This document shows, one piece after another, positions 32,500 through 43,232 of a stretch of 64,000 nt of DNA. This DNA comes from Macrocybe gigantea (lineage: Eukaryota; Basidiomycota; Agaricomycetes; Agaricales; Callistosporiaceae): the NCBI GenBank assembly GCA_011319805.1, contig SJRY01000038.1, forward strand, positions 372,001 to 436,000. Direction: 5' to 3'. Under the pieces are notes generated by a model. It saw nothing but the letters and a program-made list of their open reading frames with translations. It had not been told where the DNA came from and made no database searches. Every line of letters starts with the position of its first letter. The stretch's first letter is position 1. Made by a program: the position numbers and the translations under genes.

Positions 32500-33295
32500 A
32501 TGAGCACCAGAGCAACCCAAGCTACTATCTCCACGGCCCAAGTGGCGGACTCGGAGCTGCTCCAGCAGATGGCACCAACAAGGAGTACGTACTTCAGCCC
32601 CTCCACTGACATCCAAGCCACAGACTCGGGGCACACATTCGCCACTAGAACCTTAATCGACAGCAAAGCCACGGGCTGCTACATTGATGAAGGCTATGCC
32701 TGTTCGCTGAACCTCAATATCAACCGCCTATCACCTGCTATGCCCGTCCACAACGCGGACAGCTCCCTGAATGGTGGAGGTTCCATCCGCTACGTAGTCA
32801 CGGTCAGGATCAGTATCGGAGACCACGTTGAGACGACCTCTCTCGCAGTCGCCAACCTCGGCCGTAGCTCGGTCATCCTCGGTCATGCCTGGTTACAACG
32901 CCACGATCCGAATATCGATCGGCCAGCAAGCAAGCTGCTGTTCGACCGATGCCCATGGGAATGCCACGAGCCACAGCTATGGCAGGAGGAAAGGGAGCAG
33001 GTAAGGGGAATAGAAGAGGAGGCTCCTCAGAAACACGAACCCGAGCGATCTTGACCGCGAAGAGCCCCTGATCGACTTCAATGCTGGCGAGCGCCTTATG
33101 TTCCTAGAAGACGTCGACGAAATCTGTGCCCAGTACGAAGCATCCAGAGGAGCGGCAGAGGAACAGGCAGTCAAGGCCCGGGCCCAGTCTCGCGACGTAC
33201 CCATACCAGACCGCTACACTAAAACCTTCGGCTCCATATTCCAAAAGGTGAACTTCGAGACCTTACCTCCACAGGCCGAGCGTGCACTACTTTGA
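32500..33295 (+). pseudogene. Ty3/gypsy retrotransposon fragment (aspartic protease to start of reverse transcriptase)
   Basis: The first frame reads ATRTLIDSKATGCYIDEGYA, then RYVVTVRISIGDHVETTSLA and SVILGHAWLQRHDPNID. This is the layout of a retropepsin-like domain of gypsy polyproteins. The usual catalytic DSG or DTG is DSK, which should kill the protease. After a stop near 33052 a second frame continues with acidic linker sequence and VPIPDRYTKTFGSIFQKVNF followed by ETLPPQ. That matches the segment before reverse transcriptase in fungal gypsy elements. No RT, RNase H, integrase or LTR is visible. A dead fragment. Confidence 0.65.
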
Positions 33296-34129
33296 ATTTA
33301 GGACAAACATTCCTACCTTTGCTGAACTCCTCGCCGTTCTTGCCGCCATAGAAGGCATCTTTTTTTCTGGCTCCTTTGCATCCGTCTTTTGGCTGAAGAA
33401 GCATGGCTTGATTTCCGTCTTAATATTGTCCGAATACTTCAAGCATCGGCCGCACCCCAACGTCATGAATGCGATCATCACGCAGGCCGTTACAATCGAA
33501 CAGGGGTTTCTCACTGGTATGCGTTCCGTTTAGTGGTCATTTTGTGCTAGTCTTGAAGACCTGCCCAGCCTGAGATGTCCTCTTTGTGAAACCTATCGGC
33601 ATGAACTCTATGCTCATGTACCAATGCATGGAGTCCTCCGCCGATCGTCCGCTCGACGAATCCGTTCGGTTTTGTGGACATCATTTCGTTGCAGGGCAAA
33701 ACAAACTTTTTCGAGAAAGTGTGTACCGGACTACAAGAAGAAAGGCATCGACTCTGACGCTGTTGAGATCGGTACAAACGACTTGCTATACTGAAATCGG
33801 CGCAAACATTAAAAACTCGTTTGTACCGCCTCTAATAGTTCTTCGTATCGGTCTTGTACAGAGCGGCTTGATGAAGGATTTTAAGCCTCCTGCGATGGAA
33901 TTCATTTTTTCTTCGTGTTCTGAGGAAGCATTGCTGGTGTGGGCCCTTAATTCCGGCAGTCAGGATAATACTTGCATAAACTGCGATTACCGCCAAGGAA
34001 GCAATTGCACGCCACTGTAAAATACAATGTGTCTATACAGTCTTAACTCGTGTTGTACATGTGCACAAAGACCTCCGATGGAGGCGTAATAAGGGATCGA
34101 GTTATCTTTGCGGGCCGACTAGTTATGAA
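33296..34129. other. Unassigned region after the gypsy fragment
   Basis: Open frames at 33282-33533 and 33586-34020 encode no recognised motif. The second begins inside the 33-bp repeat. Probably non-coding or degraded repeat sequence. Confidence 0.35.
33588..33620 (+). repeat. 33-bp direct repeat, right copy
   Basis: Same orientation as 32211-32243, two mismatches. The pair brackets the gypsy fragment. Confidence 0.6.
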
Positions 34130-36416
34130 TTAATAATGTTCGCCGTTCGCCCTTCTTATGATCCCAGCCCATTCCTTCGAGCGCGGACGAATGCGACTCT
34201 CAAACGGCAAGAGGTGCCTGACGGAGGGTTTTAGAAACGATGAAAGGAAGGATGATTGTGTGCAGCTCACGAGATAGTGCCTGGACCCATCTTCCCTTCT
34301 GGGGTGATCTCGCTGCCATGCTCGTCGAGCTCTTTGGAGATGTCGAAGGCGGCCAGAATACTCGCCATGGCTATCCACAACGTATCCAATGCCATGCCTT
34401 TACCCGCGCAAGACCTGAGAGATCGATTTAGAAAGAACATCAACGGACGAGAGTGCGTGGCAGCAGCAATCGAACACGAACCGCCTGCCAAAGCCGAAAA
34501 AGCCATTATCTGCGGGGTCGGGGAGGTCTGGGTTCTTCATGAACCGGTCCGGGTTGAATTGGGAGGGGTTCTCGAAGACTTCCTCGTTGTGGAAGATGGC
34601 CCAAACGTTGGGGACGATGTTCGTGCCTGGCATTGTTTGAGCTCAGCATTTCTCGGGCGACGACCAACATGGGGAGTAGACACACCAGCTGGGATATAAT
34701 ATCCTCGATAATGATCATCTTTCATAGTTCTGTGGGGAACGGCTGGCATTGTTCGATCTCGGGTCATTTTTTCCCTAATGCCGAAGAACACGAAAGTGAC
34801 ATACAGAGAGGGAGGACGGGAATCCAACGCAGGACCTCCTTCAAGATTGCGGTAATGTAAGGCAGTCGATCTTTGTCTTCAAACGTTGGAAGGCGCTCGC
34901 CACCTGTAACGGAGTCCAATTCGGCTTGGGCATGAGCTACCACCTCCGGATTGAGTGTCATGGCAAGCATGAAATTTGTCAGAGCGGACAACGTCTGAAG
35001 TTTGCCTTATCCATAAGTTTCCAGTTCGAACATGGAAAGAAAAGAGCTTCCTTACCGTATCGGCACCTATTCCATGAACAAAACTTTTTCATTATCACTG
35101 TAATCACTGATGACGACGTCTCATACCTGCGGCGTATGCAACGGCAGCTGTGTGCTTGATCAAATCTTCTCGAAGCGCAGCTTTGAGTCGGGGTTGGCGT
35201 TGTCTTCCAGACAGGTCGTAACGAAGCATGGAGTGGCGATCCCAGATTTCTTAGCAGGATCGATTTTCAGTCAGAAGTTCAAGCAGATAGCATTGTAGAC
35301 GATCACACACCAGTCTGTCTTTCACCATTTTGTATGGCACCTCGACCATTGCCTGAGACAACTTGCGCCATTCGCGTGCCTTCTTTTTGAAACCGCCACC
35401 AGGTAGTATCCATTCCGGAATATGCTTCACTGGTAAGACAAGGCACGTTCAGCATTGTAAATACGTATAAGAGAAGCTTTTCCGTACTGCTTGGGAATAT
35501 GTCCACGAAGAAAGCTCCGGGTATCGTCGCGAGAGATGTGCTCTTTGAAGCCTCTTCCACCAATGAACGTACGGATCGTTCATGTCAGTAACGGTATGTC
35601 CGTAACTGGCCAAGCAAGTGTGAACATGCGACATCAAGACGCCTGCAGCAAACACGTACACTCGTTTCAGAATTATTGCAGCCGTGAACCTGCGACGTGT
35701 CAAAAAAGAACAAGGGAAGGCAGGCCAAGGCAAGCAACGTACTGCTTGAGGTGACCAAGGAAATCCGCAGGCGTGTGTAGCAGCCGAAGCAGAGCAGCGT
35801 TGGCAGCCTCCTTTGCTACAATCTGATGCTGGCCCGACCTCGCATGGAAATGGGAGTGGAAAACGCGTCTATGTTCTCTCCACCGCGGGCCGTATCTCAT
35901 GAGCGCAAAGGTCCAGTCCCATCCCATTCTGACGCCATGCATGCAATACATCAGCTACATATCATTTTCAAAATTTCGCAACGCACAAATCCACAACCAT
36001 TGGCAGGTCTGGTCTGTCAGAATAATTCGAGCCGCGCTGTTCCATCAGGTCATTCACTCCCTGTCGAAACCTTGACTGAGCAGCTTTACAAATCGACATG
36101 CTAGAGTCGAATACCTCTGCGCTGTTTAAGATAATCATCGGAGTTCCCAATATCTTTACAGTCATCACGTCACCTGTAATCGCGAACGTTTAGTTCTAGT
36201 ATACTACCAGTACGGACTCGGTCGAGGACATACCATATTGCTTGCCCCAGTCGCGATACTTGACCCAGATATCATCAACTGCAAGGTCCAGCAAATTCCC
36301 GATGATTGGAAGCCCCTTGGGACCAGGCGGCAGCACTTGTTTTTATAGGCATTGAATACGTAGGCGACAAAGATCGCGCCCGCCGCCGCTAATGCAATGT
36401 AGGTCTGAAGGAGCAT
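34130..36416 (-). CDS. Cytochrome P450 monooxygenase B (several frame breaks)
   Basis: ER-anchored P450. The N-terminal helix is MLLQTYIALAAAGAIFVAYV, then LPPGPKGLPIIGNLLDL, SNYSDRPDLPMVVDL, the C-helix GPRWREHRRVFHSHF, YGHTVTDMNDPYV, and LVEEASKSTSLATIPGAFFV. The I-helix is AAVAYAAGADT, ExxR is LKEVLRWIPVLPL, then NVWAIFHNEEVFENPSQF and FNPDRFM. A small intron splits the heme loop FGFGRR from SCAGKGMALDTLWIAMASIL, leaving Cys intact. A last intron leads to HLLPFESRIRPRSKEW and stop TAA 34130-34132. Frame breaks near 36338, 35567 and 35179 each fit one missing base. It could be a young pseudogene, but every functional motif survives. Divergent from P450 C across a 543-bp spacer. Confidence 0.75.
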
Positions 36417-36959
36417 GCCGCCGAAAATCTGGCTTCAAGGTGAGCGAAGCCTATTCTACGGATTGGATGAGTACTTACGCCGCGGCAGTCAACGAACATT
36501 TTACCTGATTCACCTCCTTACTTTCAGTTAGTTCTGATAATGGAATACCTCCCAAATTGGCCTGTCAGGGAAGCTTAGGGCAAATTTGCGGTCATCCGGG
36601 GATGCTGGCGCCATTTGAATTGCTTCACTGTAACCTTGATACCCTGCAATGCTCGTAGCAATTCTGTATCAAGAGTGGGGTAGACATTGCTGGGAATTCT
36701 CTGGCAGGAAGTAACACGGGGACATTATATAAGCGATCGGATACTCACGCAAATCCTAGGAATCCTTTAGGTTGACGGTGACCATGACGTGCAGCTGCAA
36801 AGACGGTCACCCATTCGACCGAGCCGAATAATGCCTGCGCCGAGTCTATCGTGATGCAGTTCTCAATCACTCGTGACGGATTTGGCGATTTCCTGCAGAG
36901 TATCATGTCCATTGAAAAGACGCTTCCGTTCGACTAGCTTCGTTGCCTCGTTTATGACT
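36417..36959. promoter_or_regulatory. Divergent promoter between P450 B and P450 C
   Basis: 543 bp between two outward-facing P450 genes. It contains a TTATATAAGCGATCGG string at about 36725-36740. Shared regulation is possible but no transcription-factor site is recognised. Confidence 0.4.
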
Positions 36960-39134
36960 ATGGCAGCTACCATGAACACCTCCTCTCCCTTGTCCATCTT
37001 AACGCACTTCAGCGCTCATGAGGTGCCGAGCGTTCAGTCTTTATCTAAAGGCGTGGCAGCCGTCCTGGCGACGTGGATGATAAGTCGTTGGATATCGACA
37101 AGGAATCGTAAATACCCGCCAGGACCGCGTGGATGGCCTCTTATTGGCAACCTTTTGGATCTTCGTGGAGACCTCTGGCTGACTTTTACAAAGTGGAAAC
37201 ACGTCTACGGTATGAGCGTAATTCGTCGGTCTTGAATGTGCCTCAATAACACCACCTTTGATCCCAGGTCCTATCACCTATTTGAATGTGGCAGGACAAC
37301 CTGTTGTTGTTCTCAACACACACAAAGCAGCAGCGGATCTCTTGGACCGCAAAGCTGCAATTTATTCGGACAGACCCAGGAATATCGTTGCCTCCGAGAT
37401 TCTTACGGGTGGATTGCTCGTCGTCTTCACCAGATACAGTGAACTGTACGCATATAATGATAAGCTTCGCGGTGATTCGGCCGACTTTTTTTTCCTAGGT
37501 GGAGACGGATGCGAAGGGCCGCACACGAGGGCTTGAACAGATCCGTTGCTCCCTCGTTTCATCCGTCCAGACCACAGAGGCGATCCTTCTCACACATGGC
37601 TTGTAAATGAGCCCCAGGCCTGGGACAATCATTTCCGAAGGTAAGATCATCCCAATCTGAGACGCTACAGCGCTTAAATTTGCCTCCTGTCCTAGAGCCG
37701 CCGCCTCAGCGGTATTATCGATTGTATATGACCAACCGCCTCTCATGGACGCCCATGATTCTCGCGTGAAGCAAATCAATGACTTCGTGCAGAGACTCAC
37801 TCGAGCAGCCTACCCGGGTGCCCATTTTGTGGAGTTCTTTACGTGGATGAAGTATCTCCCAAGTTCAATTGCCAAGTGGAAACGTGAGGCAGAGCAATGG
37901 TTCATCAGGGATGGAGCTATGTTCAAAGGCCTGTATGCGGACGTTGAGAGGCGCGTTGTGAGTCGTCTCGTTCCTTAGTCAATGGCTCAGCATTCGATCT
38001 AAGTTTCCTCGCAGAATGGCGGAGATGAGAGGCCAAGCTTTACGGCAACCTTGGTCAAGCAGCAAGACAGGCATGGACTGAGTATGACACAAGCAGCCTT
38101 CCTGTCTGGAACGATGTAGTGAGTAGTCCGTCTATCTGGTGCCGTTGTGTTTTCTTTGCTGACGGGGATGTCAGCGCTGCTGGTGCCGAAACAGTTCGTT
38201 TCTGTCTACCCGTTATTACTTGGGACTAGGCTAAATCGGCCCTAGACCTCTGCGGTGCTTGCGTGGTTCATGCATGCCATGGTCCTCTATCCTGAGATTC
38301 AGAGGAAGGTGCAAGAGGAGCTCGATGCTGTCGTTGGCAGGTCCAGACTCCCCACCTTCGCCGACCTTGAAAATATGCCATATATCCAGGCTACAGTAAG
38401 AGAAGCTCTTCGATTCCGCCCCGTTGACCCTGTTGGTAAGATATCCTCGTATATTGTACTCAAAGCAGTGTTGATCGATTCGTTTGCTTTACAGGATACC
38501 TCATCGTTCGATTGAAGTAGGTCGTTGCCGTGTTGCGGCTGGTGCAACAGCTAATATGTTGTGATTGCCCAGGACGACGTCTACGAAGGATATTTCATTC
38601 CTGCTGGCACCATCGTCATTGCAAACGTTTGGTGAGTGTCTGCTTGTGTGATTATTCTTATCAGGCGAATGACTAACAAAATCTCCAGGGGTTTGAACAG
38701 AGAACCTGAAGTCTATGGAGCTGACGCGGACACCTTCAACCCGTCGCGACACCTCGATGAGGATGGTCAACTTGCCCAGCGCCACCAGATACCAAGGAAG
38801 AAGGCCACGTCACGTACGGTTTTGGAAGGAGGATATGCGTTGGACGCCATATCGCGAACAACTCGCTCTTTATCGACATCGCGTGCATCCTTTGGGCCAT
38901 GAACATAGAGCCCGCGAAGGATGCCAGCGGGAAGCCCATCATGCCTCTCGTCAACGAATCAATCAACGACGGTCTGGTAGTGTGAGTGTTTCCGGCTCGA
39001 TGTTAATTGTGAAACCCAGTGCTGATGACTGCTTGGTCTTCAGCCGTCCCGTTCCCTTCAATGTCACGATTACTCCACGGTTCCCCGGTGCTGAGGTGCT
39101 GGTTGCCCAGGCCAAAGAGTTACAGGGACTCTGA
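36960..39134 (+). CDS. Cytochrome P450 monooxygenase C (several frame breaks)
   Basis: The N-terminal region SLSKGVAAVLATWMISRWI is a membrane anchor, followed by KYPPGPRGWPLIGNLLDL. Then come GPITYLNVAGQPVVVLNTHK, AAIYSDRPRNIVASEIL, a C-helix with MRRAAHEGLNRSVAPSFH, and DQPPLMDAHDSRVKQINDF. The I-helix is AAGAETTSAVLAWFMH, ExxR is VREALRFRPVDP, then VYEGYFIPAGTIVIANVW and TFNPSRHLDEDGQL. The heme loop YGFGRRICVGRHIANNS is complete. The tail PFNVTITPRFPGAEVL ends at TGA 39132-39134. Frame breaks near 37603, 38494 and 38790 each fit one missing base; the break before TKEEGHVTYGFGRR is especially clear. Start chosen at the Met of MAATMNTSS; Met 36954 is also possible. Same general class as P450s B and E. 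Confidence 0.75.
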
Positions 39135-39468
39135 ATGATACTGTTATGAATGCCCATTGATAGACACCAGAGAATGCATGGCGTGCTCTGTCATCCATGC
39201 ACTTCTGTTTTCTAGTTGTGTACTAGTACTGTACTGGGAAAAATAAAATTTCTTGAGCACTGCCCATCCACAAGCAAAGTCCGCTATTTTGCATTACATG
39301 TGGAGCGACTTGACCTCTGTCAGTCAATTATGAGAGGTTTCAAGATCACAGTTCTTCAAATCAAATTTCGGATTTCTCGCCTGCCGGCCATTTCAGTATA
39401 AATGACATTTCACAAAAATCCCATGTTCGTGCACATTCGTATTTGTATCTCAAAAGCAAAGCGCATAT
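39135..39468. other. Convergent spacer
   Basis: 3' ends of P450 C (plus) and GMC oxidoreductase 2 (minus); nothing recognised. Confidence 0.5.
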
Positions 39469-42260
39469 CTAGTGGGAGGTTGATTTAATAATATCCGCGG
39501 CCTGGAGAAAGTCAATATTAGGATGTTGGAGATATGCATCAATCTCACCTTTTCTGCAATGGCGTACACAGTGGCGAGCGGCGCGACTCCGATAGTCAGT
39601 GGGTGAATACCGGCATCAACGATACGAAGATTCGGGACGTCATAGACTCTCAACGACGGATCCACGACACCTTAACAAACACGAGTCAGTAAATGTAGGA
39701 CGGCAACCCTAAACAAGATGATCGCGATGGCTCACCTCCCAGAGAACGGGGCGCCAAAGGAGTTGTGCCTGCCTTCAGTTTCAGCGCCTGTATCATACTT
39801 GAGATAGTTCATGGAAAGTATACACACCAACTGGATGAACGTTGTCTGGACGAGTCAAAAAAAGGATGGCATCAAATGAACAGAAAGGCAGGAATGACGC
39901 ATTATCGGCTTACGCTGACGGAATTACGAATGTAGCTTAACGGAAGAGCAAGCAGTTAATCTCTGAGATATTCAAGTGATGGTAGGAGTAGCAAACCTTT
40001 CGAACTGGGTAGGGTCCTGAACATCGCCTGAAGGAACGTTATAACCTTCTATCATGTTGGAAATGGGCGCGGTCGACATCCAACGACGCATCCAGGTCGC
40101 GGAAAGACTATGTACGGCAAGATCTGACAACAAAACGTCGTTTAGAGGGGGGGGAAATATTTAAACAAACAGCTCACCAAATGGATTGCTCAGATACTTT
40201 GGGTCGATAACTGGTGGGGCATTGGGGTCCGATGAATTGATGTGCTAGAAGGAGGTGATAGTTATTGCCGATCTCTGTGAGTTCACCTATCGTGTTCTTA
40301 CCACCGAGCCGCGAGACAATGGCCAGAGATGGAAGGCGAACGGAGTAATGTAGCTTGTGTTTCCTTGAGGAAGCGAAGCGCCACCACCACCGGCTAGGAG
40401 AAGAAACTCCATCCAGCCGACCGTGCCCCGTGACAGTTGCTTTTTGAGAATATTGTACTGAGCTCGTTGTAGTGGCGTGTTGGCCCTGTCAGCTATCGAA
40501 CGATCAAGCAGCGCAGACAGCCCGGCTAGATCTGACTTGGGTATGATGGTCTGGAGAGGGGTCGTCGCGACTGCCGCTGTGTCATATGTCAGAGCGCCAG
40601 TACCGGTTTGATTGCTGAAATAGGTGGTTCACGGTAGAACAGATATTTCAGTTGAGATGGCTTACAAGAGTGTTTGCTGCTCTTCAAAGAATGTCGCATT
40701 GATGCGGAGCTGGTCTATAGAAGCGAATGAAACTCAGTCACTGTGGTCAATCAAGAGACAGTACACACCCAGGGTGCGAATGCCAGGACGAGCCACATAG
40801 TCCATTGCCACGTAGGTTTGATCCTGTACATTTCCAACGGCACATTATACAGGTACCCCTACCAATATAAAGGCAACTCGTACCATGAGATTTTCGCCCA
40901 CAGGTAGGTCGACTACGTTGCGTATTCCGAGCTTCTGCAATAAACGTTGTCGCCGATCCCCGAAAGCTCTAGGATACGAGGGGTGCCCAGCGACCTGCGA
41001 AACAAGCGGTGAGTGGGGCATCAAGAGGAAGAGATGATTAATGTTACCCGCCGCCAGGACGACTTCCTTCTTCACCGAGACGTTATATTTCTTGCCACTG
41101 GCTATGTACTCGACACCACTCGCGACAACGTCAGAGCGCCTTCCGTCAGATTTAAAGTTGATCTTGGACACCAGAGCCCCGGTCAAGATGGCCAAGTTTT
41201 TGCGCTTCAAGTTCGGCTCTAGATAGGCGGATACCGTATAGGAACGCCTGCCTGAAGCAGGGTTGACCGCCCTGGCAGGAGTTTGGTAACCTGTTGAGTT
41301 GCCCGAGTCCTGGACCGATAGTTAAATAAAACTTAAACAACAAAGACATGGGGACATGGTCATGGAGTCCTCACCGGATTAGAGTTCGTACGGATACCAA
41401 GGGCATTGGCAGAAGCAACGGAAGGCGCAATTGGATCCGGGAAGAAATTGTTGTATCCGACCTGACACAGAACGTCAAGGCCCTTAATGACATGGGCTAG
41501 CAAAAAAATGAGGAATGATCACCTGAACAGGACCGTGGACGCCATGTGTCCGATAGAGGTCTTCCGAGTACTTCTGGCCAGGAAGCACTATCGGAGGCCC
41601 GGTCCAATTTTCCGCCTTTCGGAAGTAGGACACCAGGCCTTCGAAACTCCACGAAGGACCATTTTTGAGTTCTGTTCCCCAAATGTCGTATTCTTCTGCG
41701 CTACCCCGCTGCCACAACTGTCACAATATTAATGTGACTGTCCACATAAAAGACTGAGATAAGCGTACGACATCGCAGATCGCACTTGAGCCACCCAGGA
41801 CTTTGCCACTACATGACAAAATAAAGATGATTAATTCATGATGGGCCATGCTTGAGACTCACACTGTCTCTTGTATTACCCTGCCATTCAATGCGGACTG
41901 AGGCGTTGTTGCATAAAGCCACTCATATTTAGCGTTTCCAAAAACGCTGCCATAGTTGATCGGTAATTCGATCGACGGATCATTGGGTGAATATTGGCCG
42001 GCTTCGATAACCCCAACGTCAAAAGAAGGAATCTCAGACAGACGTGTAGCAACGACTAAGCCAGAAGTTCCGCCACCAACGACCAAAAAGTCAAAATGCC
42101 GTTTGGAAAATTCCTCGGGTGAGAGAAAAGCTATGGTCGTAATTGAGCACGTCGTAGAATCTTGGGACCTGTGGGACCTACTTCTGAGCTGAGCCGTAGA
42201 TACAGCAGCTTGCGCAAGAACGACGCAGGAGACCAGTACTTTCATCGTTGCAAGCATCAT
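39469..42260 (-). CDS. GMC-family FAD oxidoreductase 2, non-canonical active site
   Basis: Signal peptide MKVLVSCVVLAQAAVSTAQL (Met at 42260 or the in-frame Met at 42245). FAD motif FDFLVVGGGTSGLVVATRL with VGVIEAGQY; GKVLGGSSAICDV; LVSYFRKAENWTGPP; AVNPASGRRSYTVSAYLEP; KKEVVLAAG; GTPRILELSGIGD; VVDLPVGENLM; QTGTGALTYDT; NSSDPNAPPVIDPKYL. The end is DNVHPVGTTPLAPRSLGG spliced to VVDPSLRVYDVPNLRI and DAGIHPLTIGVAPLATVYAI, then stop TAG 39469-39471. The first catalytic His (VHPVGT) is present; the second catalytic position is Ala. One frame break near 40946, right after SGIGD, fits one missing base. About 15 short introns. Divergent from P450 D. Confidence 0.85.
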
Positions 42261-43232
42261 GCAGGTAGACTGAAAGTTCGGTCCGTTTGCTCAGCTCACG
42301 GAACTGTGAGAGTGTGCACATCGCTTCCGAGCTCGACTTGAGTAAACCCTGCAGTGATGAGCACCGGATACATTGTCATCACCTTCCTACATGGAGTAGG
42401 TGAAAGTCTAGAAGTCATCTGATCGAACACTCGAGAGCCAAGTGAAGAGCCGTTGAAAATGGCGAAAATTTCCGTCGCCCGTTCGCGGCGATAATCCAAT
42501 TAAACTGAACCGGAATACAGGACTGGTGCACTCTGATCGGACGTTTTGATTTGGGCGTCTCCTGGGGTTGAATGCGACTTCATGTATCGAGTTATGGGTT
42601 GACCCTGTTATCCTGGCCAAAAAAGCCTCTTATTCGCGAGCCAAGGTATCAGGCGCTGGCGAAGAAATTGGATATAGGTACAGCTTTGTCGCAAGTGAGC
42701 TGCCTACGAAACGCACGGTCATACGCAATTTCGTCATACATCTCCAGAGTACACACGCCTTGCCAGGTGAACTCGGCTGGAAAACAACGCCAGAACCGGC
42801 GCCCGAGGAGGCTTGAAGAAGAGAAAAATACCCTGCGGGCAAGATTTGCGAGTTGCACGGCGTAAGGAATCATCCTTACCTTGCAGGGATCGTGCAAGAA
42901 AGACCTGGATCGTGATCGAAGAGGTTGAAAACAAGGACGTAGGTGTGACTATGCACATGATCTGTGACAAACCCTCGCTTGAGCCCGAGATTCCCCAGGG
43001 AATCCAGGATTTCTTCAGCTTACCGACTTCCAACTGAGCACTCCCCGATCGTGACGGTCAACTCGCCGATAATGCATGATGTCCCAGGATCTACGGGGCA
43101 CTGACATTTTGCTAGATCATTCAGCAGATGCGTGTGAGGGTGTCCACGCAATTCCGCCTATCCTGAAGGAGATGCATTGACGTCTGTTATTTTAACCGCA
43201 AGGCAGCGGCCTGTTCCTTCCTCTCGAGAGAC
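42261..43232. promoter_or_regulatory. Divergent intergenic region, GMC 2 and P450 D
   Basis: About 970 bp between two outward-facing genes. Open frames at 42568-42865 and 42734-43033 overlap on opposite strands and have no motifs. No repeat or RNA gene seen. Confidence 0.35.

Noticed and set aside
33282..34020. Two open frames downstream of the gypsy fragment
   Set aside because: One starts in the 33-bp repeat; neither has recognisable domains. Treated as degraded repeat or non-coding.
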